Source: Actinoplanes sp. SE50/110 (lineage in GTDB: Bacteria > Actinomycetota > Actinomycetes > Mycobacteriales > Micromonosporaceae). From it: a stretch of 64,000 nt of DNA. The notes under the pieces are model-generated. The model saw nothing but the letters and a program-made list of their open reading frames with translations. It was not told where the DNA came from and did not search any database. The stretch's first letter is position 1. Each line of letters opens with the position of its first letter. The stretch is from the NCBI RefSeq assembly GCF_900119315.1, contig NZ_LT827010.1, forward strand, positions 8,922,001 through 8,986,000. Reading direction: 5' to 3'. This document shows, in pieces, positions 49,453-58,602 of this stretch. The translations under genes were made by a program, and so were the position numbers.

Positions 49453-49967
49453 GCCTCGCGCAGCTCCTCCATCTCGTCGCCGCACCCGATCTTCTGGCAG
49501 ATCTCGGCGGTGATGTCGGACGGCAGCATGCCCTCCTGGCCGCAGAGCGCCAGCAGCCGCTGGGCGCCGACCCCCAGATCGTTGAGCAGGTCGGCGTCGC
49601 CGATCGGGTCGGCGTCCGGGTCGGCGGCCGGGCGGTCGTCCTCGTCCTCGGCGGTGTCGCCGGCGGTCAGGTCGTCGGCGCCGAGCGCCGGCGTCTCCAC
49701 CTCGCCGAGCAGCACCGAGCCGATCCGGGACTCCTCGGCGAAGGCCGAGTCGGACCCGAAGACCCGCAGGTCCTCACCCTCGTCGAGGCGCAGGATCGCG
49801 AGGTACTCGTCGTCGCTCTCGACGAACAGCAGCGCCAGTCCGGCGTCCGGCTCGGCATCCCGGAGCGCATCCACCACCTCGTCGATGTCGGCCAGGCCCG
49901 AAAGGTCCAGCTCCGACGCAGTCCACCCGTTCTTTCCACGGGCGACAGCGGCAGCGAAAATCGACAC
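49449..49967 (-). CDS. tRNA adenosine deaminase-associated protein
   Basis: 172 residues. A folded N-terminal domain (MSIFAAAVARGKNGWTASEL to VFGSDSAF), an acidic linker (DTAEDEDDRPAADPDADP), then a helical C-terminal domain with QRLLALCGQEGMLPSDITAE and CQKIGCGDE. It is the actinobacterial family always found with tadA; its role is unknown. GTG start; GGGGGAAT lies just upstream. Confidence 0.9.
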   Translation of the reverse strand: MSIFAAAVARGKNGWTASELDLSGLADIDEVVDALRDAEPDAGLALLFVESDDEYLAILRLDEGEDLRVFGSDSAFAEESRIGSVLLGEVETPALGADDLTAGDTAEDEDDRPAADPDADPIGDADLLNDLGVGAQRLLALCGQEGMLPSDITAEICQKIGCGDEMEELREA

Positions 49968-50057
49968 GATTCCCCCAACGCGGTTCTTATCCTCAGCGCC
50001 TGACGGTAGCTGGTGGGGCGGCGGGCGTGACGCGCCACGCCCTTTCTCGCAACGAGA

Positions 50058-50225
50058 TCAGTTCGTGGTACGGCGACGGGTGGCGATCAGCTCGCGCAGA
50101 CGCATGCCGCGGGCCCGCCGCGGTGGCGCCGACTCACGCACCGATTTGGCGTGGGCCAGGGCCGCCAGCAGTTCCAGTCGGCGACGGCAGCGATCCGCGT
50201 CGAGACGCTGCGGTGAGGTGGCCAT
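50058..50225 (-). CDS. Possible small Arg-rich protein
   Basis: 55 residues from the ATG at 50225 (MATSPQRLDADRCRRRLELL), helical, with a basic tail MRLRELIATRRRTTN. The helix is amphipathic and unlike a random shadow frame, but there is no Shine-Dalgarno, no clear -10 box and no known family. It could be chance. Confidence 0.4.
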   Translation of the reverse strand: MATSPQRLDADRCRRRLELLAALAHAKSVRESAPPRRARGMRLRELIATRRRTTN

Positions 50226-50349
50226 GGTGCCGAGAGTGCCGAGCCGGGCGGCGTTCGTCAAGGGCCGGCCGGCTCATGATCAGAACCGGTGCGCTGGGCG
50301 ATCGGCACCTCTCGGATCGTGGCCGAACTCACATCCCGAACCGGGGCAA

Positions 50350-50673
50350 TCACCACAGCGGGAAGTTGAACGTCTCGATCCACCGGAAGGCCACGAACCC
50401 CATCGCGACGGACAGGCCGATGCCGCTGGAGCAGGCGACGCCGAGCGCCACCCCGCGGTCGCCGAGCCGGGTCAGGACCAGCGCGACCAGCCAGGCAGCG
50501 GCCGCGGCGCCGATCGTCCACCACGCGTACGACGTGAGATCCTGGCCGAGGCTGCCGAACAGCAGCAGCCAGAGCGCGCCGGCCGCCAGGCCGCTGAGCA
50601 CCGGGCCGGCACCGATCGGGTGCGGCTCGCGATAGATCGGGCGCGGTGGCAGCCCGGCGTAGAGACCGTGCAC
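50350..50673 (-). CDS. Small integral membrane protein
   Basis: 107 residues with a short cytosolic head (GLYAGLPPRPIYREPHPIGA) and three hydrophobic helices (VLSGLAAGALWLLLFGSL; WWTIGAAAAAWLVALVL; VACSSGIGLSVAMGFVAF). It ends in FNFPLW. The second of two in-frame GTG codons (50673) fits a leaderless start 6 bases after TACGCT; the first GTG directly abuts that box. Function unknown. It faces away from the M23 gene 35 bases off. Confidence 0.72.
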   Translation of the reverse strand: MHGLYAGLPPRPIYREPHPIGAGPVLSGLAAGALWLLLFGSLGQDLTSYAWWTIGAAAAAWLVALVLTRLGDRGVALGVACSSGIGLSVAMGFVAFRWIETFNFPLW

Positions 50674-50679
50674 CCGCAC

Positions 50680-50685
50680 AGCGTA
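50680..50685 (-). promoter_or_regulatory. -10 box of the small membrane protein gene (leaderless)
   Basis: TACGCT on the minus strand, 6 bases before the GTG at 50673. Confidence 0.5.
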
Positions 50686-50708
50686 TCCGTCTCTGCGAGG
50701 ATGTCGCG

Positions 50709-51347
50709 GTGCGAAAAGCGTTGACGATGATCGTGGCCCTGGGCCTCGCCGTGGCCGGTGCGACGACCGCGTCGGCGGCGGTCACCCCGCGGCCGGCCCC
50801 GGCGCCGGCGCCCCGGGTGGTCCCGGCCTGGATGTTCACCTCGAAGTACACGTTCCCGGTGGCCGCCTCGAACGTGGCCTGGCACGACACCCACTCCGCC
50901 TACCCGGCCACCGACATCTTCGCCGCCTGCGGCTCCACGGTGGTCGCCACCGACAACGGCCGGGTCCTGGAGATCAGCCTGGTCGACAGGTTCAGGAAGG
51001 GCATGCCCGACGGGCCGTACAACGGCGGCCTGTTCGTCTCGATCCTCGGCAACGACGGCGTGCGGTACTACGGCTCGCACCTGAGCTCGGTGACCAAGGG
51101 GATCGTGCCCGGCGCGCTGGTCAAGTCGGGTCAGCAGATCGGCAGGGTCGGCCACACCGGCAACGCGAACGGCGTCTGCCACCTGCACTACGCCATCTCC
51201 CCGCCGTGCGCGCAGACCGGGGACTGGAAGGTGCGGCGTGGCGTGGTCTGGCCGTACTCCTTCCTGGCCTCGTGGCGCGGGAACGGGCAGAAGAGCCCGG
51301 TCGACACGGTGGCCGCCTGGAACAAGTCGCACCACTGCAAGGCCTGA
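50709..51347 (+). CDS. Secreted M23 (LytM-type) metallopeptidase
   Basis: 212 residues. Signal peptide (VRKALTMIVALGLAVAGATT, ASA cleavage), Pro linker, then a LytM domain with the zinc motifs HSAYPATDIFA (HxxxD type) and HLHYAISP (HxH). Such enzymes cut glycyl or stem-peptide bonds in peptidoglycan. One difference from the family: in the middle the usual GxxHxH group is VCHLHY, and several Cys (AACG, GVCH, PPCA, HHCKA) suggest disulfides. GAGG precedes the GTG. tyrA starts 11 bases later. Confidence 0.88.
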   Translation: MRKALTMIVALGLAVAGATTASAAVTPRPAPAPAPRVVPAWMFTSKYTFPVAASNVAWHDTHSAYPATDIFAACGSTVVATDNGRVLEISLVDRFRKGMPDGPYNGGLFVSILGNDGVRYYGSHLSSVTKGIVPGALVKSGQQIGRVGHTGNANGVCHLHYAISPPCAQTGDWKVRRGVVWPYSFLASWRGNGQKSPVDTVAAWNKSHHCKA

Positions 51348-51358
51348 GGGGCGGCGGC

Positions 51359-52300
51359 ATGCGGATCGCGGTCGTCGGCCTCGGCCTGATCGGCGGCTCG
51401 CTGGCCCGGGCCCTGCGCGACGCCGGCCACGAGGTGTCCGGCTTCGACACCGACCCGGCGACCCGGGAGCTGGCCCGGGCGGCCGGCCTGACCGTGCCCG
51501 GCTCGGTCGCGGCCACGGTCGCCGGGACCGAGGTGACGGTGCTCGCGGCCCCGCTGCCGGTGCTGCCCGGGCTGGTCGCCGAGCTGGCCGGTTACGACGG
51601 CGTGCTGACCGATGTGACCTCGGTCAAGGGTCCGGTCCAGGCGCTCGCCGAGCGGCACGGGGTGCGCCGGTTCGTCGGCGGGCACCCGATGGCCGGCACC
51701 GAGGCGTCCGGGTTCGCCGCCGCCGACCCGAAGCTCTTCGAGGGCTGCGTGTGGGTGCTCTGTGTGGAGCCGGACGGCACCGATCCGGCCGACTGGCTGA
51801 TCCTCGCCGGGCTCTTCACCGGGTTGGGCGCGCGGGTGCTGCCGATCACCGCGGTGGAGCACGACAACGCGGTCGCGGCGGTCAGCCACGTGCCGCACCT
51901 GCTGGCCGCGGCGCTGGCCACCACCCTGGCGGGCAGCCCGCTGAGACAGGCGCTGGCGGCCGGCTCGTTCCGGGACGGCACCCGGGTGGCGGCCACCCGG
52001 GCCGAGTTGATCAACGCGATGTGTGCGGGCAACGCCACCGAGGTGCTCCGCGAGCTGCAGCAGGTGATCAGCGACCTGGTCCAGCTGCGCGACGACCTGG
52101 CCGGCGGCGACCTGATCCCGTTCCTGGCGGCGGCCGGGGAGTTGCGGCGGGCCTGGCCGCCGACGCCGGGCTCACCGGGCCGGACGACCGCCGACGTGCG
52201 GGCGCTGCTGGCGCTGGGGCGGGGCGGCGGCTGGGTCACCGCCGTGGTTGGCACGGAATTGAACACCATGCGGCCGGAAACTGGCCGCAATGGCTTCTAG
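51359..52300 (+). CDS. tyrA: Prephenate dehydrogenase
   Basis: 313 residues. The NAD-binding motif VVGLGLIGGSLARALR starts the protein; then TDVTSVKGPV, GGHPMAGTEASGF (active-site His) and EHDNAVAAVSHVPHLLAAAL, all family landmarks, with a helical dimer domain. It oxidises prephenate to 4-hydroxyphenylpyruvate for tyrosine. No ACT or chorismate mutase domain is fused. GAGGGG lies 6-9 bases before the ATG. tyrA beside the tadA pair also appears in mycobacteria (Rv3754). Confidence 0.93.
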   Translation: MRIAVVGLGLIGGSLARALRDAGHEVSGFDTDPATRELARAAGLTVPGSVAATVAGTEVTVLAAPLPVLPGLVAELAGYDGVLTDVTSVKGPVQALAERHGVRRFVGGHPMAGTEASGFAAADPKLFEGCVWVLCVEPDGTDPADWLILAGLFTGLGARVLPITAVEHDNAVAAVSHVPHLLAAALATTLAGSPLRQALAAGSFRDGTRVAATRAELINAMCAGNATEVLRELQQVISDLVQLRDDLAGGDLIPFLAAAGELRRAWPPTPGSPGRTTADVRALLALGRGGGWVTAVVGTELNTMRPETGRNGF

Positions 52301-52341
52301 CGTGGTTTTCGACGGAGAAACCACGACGTACAGGAGTCGGC

Positions 52342-52911
52342 ATGCCCGGTCAGGTCGGACCCATCAGCGGTGAGCAGGACGGTCTGCTCAGCTTTCTCAC
52401 CCAGGCGCGATACACGCTCAAACTGACCGCGTACGGTCTCACCCCGGAACAGCTGCGGGCCACCGCGAGCGCCAGTTCGCTCAGCATCGGCGGTCTGATC
52501 AAGCACTGCGTCTCCACCGAGGAGGGCTGGATCGCCACGGCGACCGGCGCCAGCCAGAAGCCGGACTTCGCGGCCTACCACGAGAACTTCGTACTCACCG
52601 GCGACGAGACGGTCGAGGAGCTCTTCGCGCGGTACGACCGGGCCGCCGAGCGGACCGAGAAGGCGGTCGCCGAGCTCGGCCTGGACCACCGGATCCCGGT
52701 CGACCACTCGGTGCCGTGGAACCGGCCGGACCTCGACCACTTCACCACCCGCTGGATCCTGCTGCACCTGATCCAGGAGACCGCCCGGCACGCCGGTCAC
52801 GCCGACATCATCCGCGAGTCGATCGACGGGGCGACCGCCTTCCCGCTGATGGCGGCCGCCGAGGGCTGGCCGGAGACCCCGTGGCTCAAGCCCTGGAAGA
52901 AGGACTCCTAG
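52342..52911 (+). CDS. DinB-family (DUF664) protein
   Basis: 189 residues, four-helix bundle. The metal-binding His triad is seen as LIKHCVSTEEGW, and H-x3-H spacing in ETARHAGHADII. DinB-like proteins include thiol S-transferases using mycothiol or bacillithiol; here substrate is unknown. The ATG has AGGAG at the right spacing. The stop overlaps the mtnA stop on the other strand as CTAG (52908-52911), so there is no room for a terminator between the two. Confidence 0.9.
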   Translation: MPGQVGPISGEQDGLLSFLTQARYTLKLTAYGLTPEQLRATASASSLSIGGLIKHCVSTEEGWIATATGASQKPDFAAYHENFVLTGDETVEELFARYDRAAERTEKAVAELGLDHRIPVDHSVPWNRPDLDHFTTRWILLHLIQETARHAGHADIIRESIDGATAFPLMAAAEGWPETPWLKPWKKDS

Positions 52912-53870
52912 GGCTTCTCGCCCCGGTCCAGCCGGATCACCCGCCGGTCGGTGACGATCGCGGTGACCAGGTCGTGCGGGGTGACGTCGAAGGCCGGGTT
53001 GACCGCGTCGCTCCACGCGGTCACCTCGGCCGCGCCGCGGTCCTCGATCTCCACGTCCGCCCCGGACGGGGTACCGGTGTCGACCGTGGTCTCCGGCGCG
53101 ACCACCAGGAACGGCAGGCCGGCCCGGCGGGCGCCGAGCGCGTGCGCGTACGTCCCGATCTTGTTGATCACGTCGCCGTTCGCGCAGATCCGGTCGGCAC
53201 CCAGGATCACCGCGTCCACCTCGCCGCGGGCCATCAGGAACGGGCCGGCCGAGTCGACCGCCACCCGGTGCTCGACGCCCCACTGGCCGAGCTCCCAGGC
53301 GGTCAGCCGGGCGCCCTGCAGCAGCGGCCGGGTCTCGCTGGCGATCACGCCGCCCAGCGTGCCGCGCCGGTGCAGCTCGCCGATCACGCCGAGGGCGGTC
53401 CCGACGGTCACCGCGGCCAGGCCGCCGGTGTTGCAGTGGGTGAGCAGCCGGGGCCGGTCGCCGCACAGCTCGGCCACCAGGTCGGCACCGCGGGACGCCT
53501 GCGCCGCCGAGGCGGCGATCTCCTCATCGCGCAGCACGCAGGCCTCGGCCAGCACCGCGGCCGGTCCGAACGGCAGACGGGCCGCGGCGCGTTGCGCGCC
53601 GCGGGCCAGATTCACCGCCGTCGGACGCGCGGTTTCGATCCGGCGTACGGCGTTCGCCAGCGCCCCGGGATCGTCGGCGTGCACCTGGGCGGCGAGCGCC
53701 ACCCCGAGCGCCCCGGCCACGCCGAGCGCCGGCGCACCCCGCACGGCCAGCGACTGGATCGCCGCGATCAGCTCCCCGACGGTGTGCAGGCGCAGCACCC
53801 GCAGCTCGCCGGGGAGCGCCGTCTGATCGATGATCTCGACAGCGCCGTCCACCCAGTCGATCGTCCGCAT
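52908..53870 (-). CDS. mtnA: S-methyl-5-thioribose-1-phosphate isomerase
   Basis: 320 residues. Family motifs QSLAVRGAPALGVAGA, the active-site Cys in LLTHCNTGGLA and the acidic residue in VILGADRICANGDVINKIGT. It isomerises MTR-1-P to MTRu-1-P in methionine salvage. No other mtn gene is adjacent, so its substrate may come from MTA phosphorylase elsewhere. The ATG has TAGTCT 7 bases upstream, which overlaps the M48 gene's TAG stop (53881-53883). Confidence 0.93.
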   Translation of the reverse strand: MRTIDWVDGAVEIIDQTALPGELRVLRLHTVGELIAAIQSLAVRGAPALGVAGALGVALAAQVHADDPGALANAVRRIETARPTAVNLARGAQRAAARLPFGPAAVLAEACVLRDEEIAASAAQASRGADLVAELCGDRPRLLTHCNTGGLAAVTVGTALGVIGELHRRGTLGGVIASETRPLLQGARLTAWELGQWGVEHRVAVDSAGPFLMARGEVDAVILGADRICANGDVINKIGTYAHALGARRAGLPFLVVAPETTVDTGTPSGADVEIEDRGAAEVTAWSDAVNPAFDVTPHDLVTAIVTDRRVIRLDRGEKP

Positions 53871-53877
53871 GCGACCG

Positions 53878-53883
53878 AGACTA
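53878..53883 (-). promoter_or_regulatory. -10 box of mtnA overlapping the M48 stop codon (leaderless)
   Basis: TAGTCT on the minus strand. Its first three bases are the stop codon of the upstream M48 gene, and the mtnA ATG follows 7 bases later. Confidence 0.55.
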
Positions 53884-55734
53884 GCGGTCCGCGCGCTCCT
53901 GCAGCTCCCCGAGGATCTTGCGCAGCACGTCGACGCTCCTACCCATCCGGTCCGAGCTCCAGCGCTCCTGGAAGGTCACCGTCCGGCCGTCATGCAGCAG
54001 CAGCGTCGCACCGATCGGCGTCTCCTTCTCGATCCGGACGGTGGACACCTCCTCGTACGCGACGTACCGGTAGCGCGCCGCCAGGTCGGCCGCCGAGTTC
54101 TGCGCGACCAGCACACCCACCCGCTTGTCCCCGTCGTCGGTCGACTTCGGCGCCGGCACGAAGATCAGGCCGCGGTCCAGCACGATCAGGTCGGCGTGCT
54201 CGCCGCCGTCGAGCTTCACGTTCGGCACCGCGCCGAGCACGTCGGCGCCCTGCCCGGTGGCCTTGGCCTCGACCACCCGGGCCGCTTCCACGTGCACGCC
54301 GCGCTCGGCCAGCCGGGCGCGGGCCTCGGCCAGCGTCTCCGGCACCACCGCCAGCTTGGCGATCTCGCCGAGGTCGAGCACCTGGCCGGTCTGGTCGACC
54401 AGCCGGGCCGGGCCGGACCAGGAGTGCTGCCAGCGGGCCGTGCCGGAGCGGACCGCGGCGAGCCCGAGCAGGGTTTCCATCACGTCGGCGAACTCGGCGA
54501 CCGCCTCCCGACGGGTCGCCTGCGGGAAGAACTCGGTGGCCAGGTCGGCCAGCCGGCCCGCCTCGACCAGGCCGAACACCTCGGGCAGGCCGGCCTCGGG
54601 CACGCCGGCGTGCCGGGCCGTGCTGCGGAACACCCGATCGGCCCGGTTCTGGCTGCGCATCGCCATCGACGCGGCGGTGAAGTCGGCCCAGGGCAGCACG
54701 GTCCGGGTGCCGAAGTCGACGACCTCGCGCTGCAGCGCCATGCCGGCCAGCTCGACCGCGGGCACCAGCACCGCGGCCGGCCGGCCGTCGGTCACGTGCG
54801 AGGTGCGGGGCGCGGCGCGCATCGCGGCGATCCGCTCGGAGAGTGCCGGGTGGCTGTCCCACCGGGACGTCTCGTCGTCCGGCTCGGCCTCACGCATCTC
54901 CGCCAGCTCGTCGGCGCGCGCCTGGTAGAGCTGGGCGAATCCGCCGAACACGTCGTCCGGGGCGTAGCCGAGCTCCCAGCCGTAACCGATGTACCGGCCG
55001 AAGTAGAAGTCCCACGCCGCGTCGACCACGGGCAGCTCGCGCATCGCCGAGACGGCGGCGTCGACGCCGGCCACCCGGACCGAGGCGAGGTCGGCCTCCA
55101 GCTCCTGCCGGCGCGCGACGGCGCTGCTGACCAGCTGGTACAGCCAGGCGTACGCCTTGAACACCCAGCCGAACACGTTGAACGAGCCGACGTTGGACAG
55201 CGTCTCGTGCATGGCGAGCCGACCGCGGTAGGTGACCGCCGACAGCCGGGTGTGCGAGCCGGAGTAGTGGCCCAGCTCATGCGCGAGCACCGAGCGGAGC
55301 TGATCGACGGTGAAGGTCTGCACCAGCGGCATGCCGATGTACAGCCGGCGGGTGCCGCCGATCAGCCCGAGCAGCCTGGTCTCCTCGTCGACCGCCGCGT
55401 TGACCTCGGGCACCAGCCGGATCTCGTCCGGCGCCCGGGTGCCGGCCTCGGCGGCCAGCTGGCGCACCTGGTGCCACAGCTCGGGGGTCTGGTCGGGGGT
55501 GACGATCAGGCCGTGCGGGTGGCCGGGCTTCGCCCGGATCGCCCGCCACAGCCCGGCGAGCACCGCGCCGACCGCGGCGAGCAGCAGGTAGCTGAGCTTG
55601 ACCGCGCCCGCCCCGTGCAGGTGCTGCCAGATCTCGAAGATCAGCCAGCCGACCAGGACCAGCTGGGCGAGGCCGAGCAGATAGAAACCGGCCAGCATGA
55701 CGACCGATACGGCGGCGCGAAGCGCGGTGGGCAT
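53881..55734 (-). CDS. M48-family zinc metallopeptidase, membrane-bound
   Basis: 617 residues. Two N-terminal helices (VVMLAGFYLLGLAQLVLVGW; LSYLLLAAVGAVLAGLW), then an M48 peptidase domain with SVLAHELGHYSGSH (HExxH) and further Glu/Asp in the ELEADLASVRVAG helix. The C-terminal ~200 residues are an extra domain ending in a PH-like strand set (VRIEKETPIGATLLLHDG). M48 proteases such as HtpX degrade damaged membrane proteins. A GGGGAAAG ribosome site precedes the ATG. Confidence 0.88.
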   Translation of the reverse strand: MPTALRAAVSVVMLAGFYLLGLAQLVLVGWLIFEIWQHLHGAGAVKLSYLLLAAVGAVLAGLWRAIRAKPGHPHGLIVTPDQTPELWHQVRQLAAEAGTRAPDEIRLVPEVNAAVDEETRLLGLIGGTRRLYIGMPLVQTFTVDQLRSVLAHELGHYSGSHTRLSAVTYRGRLAMHETLSNVGSFNVFGWVFKAYAWLYQLVSSAVARRQELEADLASVRVAGVDAAVSAMRELPVVDAAWDFYFGRYIGYGWELGYAPDDVFGGFAQLYQARADELAEMREAEPDDETSRWDSHPALSERIAAMRAAPRTSHVTDGRPAAVLVPAVELAGMALQREVVDFGTRTVLPWADFTAASMAMRSQNRADRVFRSTARHAGVPEAGLPEVFGLVEAGRLADLATEFFPQATRREAVAEFADVMETLLGLAAVRSGTARWQHSWSGPARLVDQTGQVLDLGEIAKLAVVPETLAEARARLAERGVHVEAARVVEAKATGQGADVLGAVPNVKLDGGEHADLIVLDRGLIFVPAPKSTDDGDKRVGVLVAQNSAADLAARYRYVAYEEVSTVRIEKETPIGATLLLHDGRTVTFQERWSSDRMGRSVDVLRKILGELQERADR

Positions 55735-55816
55735 ACTTTCCCCCTGAAGACACCCTGAACAGCGCACGGACCTTACCGATGTGAATCTTTACGGGCAAGC
55801 CCCTTACCGTTCCACT

Positions 55817-55822
55817 TAGTCT
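55817..55822 (+). promoter_or_regulatory. -10 box of the PHP gene (leaderless)
   Basis: TAGTCT, 7 bases before the ATG at 55830. Confidence 0.5.
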
Positions 55823-55829
55823 GGGCGGT

Positions 55830-56888
55830 ATGGCATCCCGTGACCCGGTCACCGACCTGCGGCGCATCGCGTTCCTGCTGGAGCGGGCGAACGAGGCGAC
55901 CTACCGGGTCAAGGCGTTCCGGTCGGCGGCCGCCGCCGTGGCCCGCACCCCCGGCGACGAGCTGACCGAGCGCGCCGCGGCCGGGACGCTCGCCAAGCTG
56001 GCCGGGGTCGGTGAGGTGACCGCCCGGTGCGTCACCGAGTCGCTGGCCGGCGAGGAGCCGGTCTATCTGCGCCGGCTGCTCAGCATCGAGGGGGCCGACC
56101 TGCCGGCCGCGGCGGCCGCGCTGCGCGAGGCGCTCCGGGGTGACCTGCACGTGCACTCGGACTGGTCGGACGGCGGGTCGCCGATCGAGGAGATGGCGCT
56201 GGCCGCGGCCGACCTGGGGCACGAGTACTTCGTGCTCACCGACCACTCACCGCGGCTGACCGTGGCGCACGGGCTGACGGCCGAGCGGCTCCGCCGTCAG
56301 CTCGACCACGTGGCGGCGCTGAACGCCCAGCTGCCGGACGGCTTCCGGATCCTGACCGGGATCGAGGTGGACATCCTCGAGGACGGTTCCCTGGACCAGG
56401 AGGACGAGCTGCTGGCCCGGCTCGACGTGGTGGTCGCCTCGGTGCACAGCAGACTGCGCGACGACACGGCCCGGATGACCCGGCGGATGCTGACCGCGAT
56501 CGCCAACCCGCACCTGGACGTGCTCGGGCACATGACCGGTCGCAAGGTGGCCGCCGCCGGGGCCGGGGACGCCGCCCACCGGACCGCCCGGACCCGCCCA
56601 CCGAGCACCTTCGACCTGGAGAAGGTGTTGGCCGCGTGCGTCGAGCACGACAAGGCTGTGGAGATCAACTCCCGGCCGGACCGGCTGGATCCGCCGAAAC
56701 GGATGCTCACCGTGGCGGTCGAGGCCGGCTGCCGGTTCAGCATCGACACCGACGCGCACGCCCCGGGCCAGCTGGACTGGCTCGGCAACGGCTGCGAGCG
56801 GGCGGCGCTGTGCGGAGTGCCCGCCGATCGGGTGGTCAACACCTGGCCGGCCGAGCGGCTGCTGGCCTGGGCCGCCGCCCACGGGTGA
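55830..56888 (+). CDS. PHP-domain phosphoesterase with N-terminal helix-hairpin-helix domain
   Basis: 352 residues. The N-terminal ~100 residues resemble the 8-kDa/HhH part of DNA polymerase X (ANEATYRVKAFRSAAAAV; KLAGVGEVTARCV). Then comes a PHP domain with DLHVHSDWSDG, VLTDHS, GIEVDILEDG, VVASVH and NPHLDVLGH, the metal ligands in order. It looks like bacterial PolX without its palm and thumb. The PHP domain of PolX has 3'-5' exonuclease and AP-endonuclease activity, so DNA repair is a fair guess, unproven. Confidence 0.88.
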   Translation: MASRDPVTDLRRIAFLLERANEATYRVKAFRSAAAAVARTPGDELTERAAAGTLAKLAGVGEVTARCVTESLAGEEPVYLRRLLSIEGADLPAAAAALREALRGDLHVHSDWSDGGSPIEEMALAAADLGHEYFVLTDHSPRLTVAHGLTAERLRRQLDHVAALNAQLPDGFRILTGIEVDILEDGSLDQEDELLARLDVVVASVHSRLRDDTARMTRRMLTAIANPHLDVLGHMTGRKVAAAGAGDAAHRTARTRPPSTFDLEKVLAACVEHDKAVEINSRPDRLDPPKRMLTVAVEAGCRFSIDTDAHAPGQLDWLGNGCERAALCGVPADRVVNTWPAERLLAWAAAHG

Positions 56889-56919
56889 AAGGGGAGCGCT
56901 GAGTTCCCGCGGCATCCCA

Positions 56920-56925
56920 TAAAGT
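56920..56925 (+). promoter_or_regulatory. -10 box of the DUF885 gene (leaderless)
   Basis: TAAAGT, 6 bases before the GTG at 56932. Confidence 0.55.
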
Positions 56926-56931
56926 CGGCCC

Positions 56932-58602
56932 GTGGGAAGAATTGACGAACTCGCCAACCGATACGTCGATGAGTGGGCTGCGCTGAATCCGACCGGAGCC
57001 ACCGCCGCCGGCATCACCGGCCACGACGACCAGACCGACGACCTCTCCCCCGAGGGGTTCGCGGCCCGGGCCGAACTGGTCCGTCGCACGCTCAACGACC
57101 TCGACGTGAACGAGCCGGAACACGAGACCGAGCAGGTCGCCAAGGAGGCCATGCAGGAACGGCTGGGCCTGGAACTGGCCCGGCTGGACAGCGGCATCGC
57201 GGCCACCGAGGTCAACGTGATCACCAGCGCCCTGCACGAGCTGCGGATGGTGCTCGACCTGATGCCGGCCGAGGGCGAGCAGGCGGTGGCGAACATCGTC
57301 ACCCGGCTGGCCGCCTTCCCGCAGGCGCTGCGGCAGTACCGGCGGACCCTGCTGGAGGGCGCCGACCGGGGCGTGGTCAGCCCGTCGGTGCAGCTGGCCG
57401 CGGTCGCCGACCAGTGTGCCGCGTGGGCCGACCCGGACCGGGACGGCTTCTTCCACGGACTGGCCGGCCGGTTGCAGGCGTCCGGCGGGCTCGCCGAGGA
57501 CCTGCGCCGGGGCGCCGCCGCCGCGACCGCCGCCACCGCGGACTTCGGCCGGTTCCTGCGCGAGGAGTTGGCGCCCCGGGGCCGCGCGAAGGAGGCCGCC
57601 GGGCTGGAGCGGTACACGCTGGCCTCGCAGTACTTCCTCGGCGCGAAGGTCGACCTGCTGGAGACGTACCACTGGGGCTTCGAGGAGCTGCACCGCCTGA
57701 CCCGCGAGATGCAGGCCGTCGCGGCCGTCATCGCCGGTCCGGGCGCGTCGGTGGACGAGGCGGTCGCCGCGCTGAACGCCGACCCGGCGCGGATCATCCC
57801 GGACAAGGAGCGGTTCCGGGACTGGATGCAGGCGCTCTCCGACCGGGCGGTCAGCGAGCTCAACGGCACCCACTTCGACATCGAGCCGCCGGCCCAGAAG
57901 CTCGAGTGCTGCCTCACCCCGACCAGCGACGGCGGCATCTACTACACCGGGCCGAGCGAGGACTTCGCCCGCCCCGGCCGGATGTGGTGGGCGGTGCCCG
58001 CCGGCCAGCAGGTCTTCTCCACCTGGCAGGAGGTGACCACCGTCTACCACGAGGGGGTGCCCGGCCATCACCTGCAGGTCAGCCAGACCCTGCTGCGGGC
58101 CGACCAGCTGAACCGCTGGCGGCGGCTGCTGGCCTGGTGCTCCGGGCACGGCGAGGGCTGGGCGCTGTACGCCGAGCGACTGATGGACGAGCTGGGATAT
58201 CTGACCGATCCGGGCGACCGGCTCGGCATGCTGGACAGCCAGGCGCTCCGGGCGACCCGGGTGATCATCGACATCGGCATGCATCTCGAACTGGAGATCC
58301 CGCGGGACAACCCGTTCGGCTTCCACCCGGGGTCCCGATGGACACCGGAGTTGGGCTGGGAGTTCCTGCGGGCGCACTCCCGGATGCAGGAGGACGTGCT
58401 GCGCTTCGAGTGGAAGCGGTATCTGGGCTGGCCGGGGCAGGCACCGTCGTACAAGATCGGCGAACGGATCTGGCTGCAGGCCCGGGCCGAGGCGAAACAG
58501 CGCAAGGGCGCCGATTTCGACCTCAAGGCGTTCCATCGGGACGCTCTGGACCTCGGACCTCTCGGTCTCGACCCGCTTCGCAGGGCACTGGGCAGGATTT
58601 AA
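56932..58602 (+). CDS. DUF885-family zinc metallopeptidase-like protein
   Basis: 556 residues, typical length for the family. The zinc motif VYHEGVPGHHLQ (HExxxGHH form) and the second Glu in SGHGEGWALYAERLMDELGY identify DUF885. There is no signal peptide, so it should be cytosolic. Its substrate is unknown; relatives are distant carboxypeptidase-like enzymes. The GTG has TAAAGT 6 bases upstream. A strong terminator follows. Confidence 0.9.
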   Translation: MGRIDELANRYVDEWAALNPTGATAAGITGHDDQTDDLSPEGFAARAELVRRTLNDLDVNEPEHETEQVAKEAMQERLGLELARLDSGIAATEVNVITSALHELRMVLDLMPAEGEQAVANIVTRLAAFPQALRQYRRTLLEGADRGVVSPSVQLAAVADQCAAWADPDRDGFFHGLAGRLQASGGLAEDLRRGAAAATAATADFGRFLREELAPRGRAKEAAGLERYTLASQYFLGAKVDLLETYHWGFEELHRLTREMQAVAAVIAGPGASVDEAVAALNADPARIIPDKERFRDWMQALSDRAVSELNGTHFDIEPPAQKLECCLTPTSDGGIYYTGPSEDFARPGRMWWAVPAGQQVFSTWQEVTTVYHEGVPGHHLQVSQTLLRADQLNRWRRLLAWCSGHGEGWALYAERLMDELGYLTDPGDRLGMLDSQALRATRVIIDIGMHLELEIPRDNPFGFHPGSRWTPELGWEFLRAHSRMQEDVLRFEWKRYLGWPGQAPSYKIGERIWLQARAEAKQRKGADFDLKAFHRDALDLGPLGLDPLRRALGRI

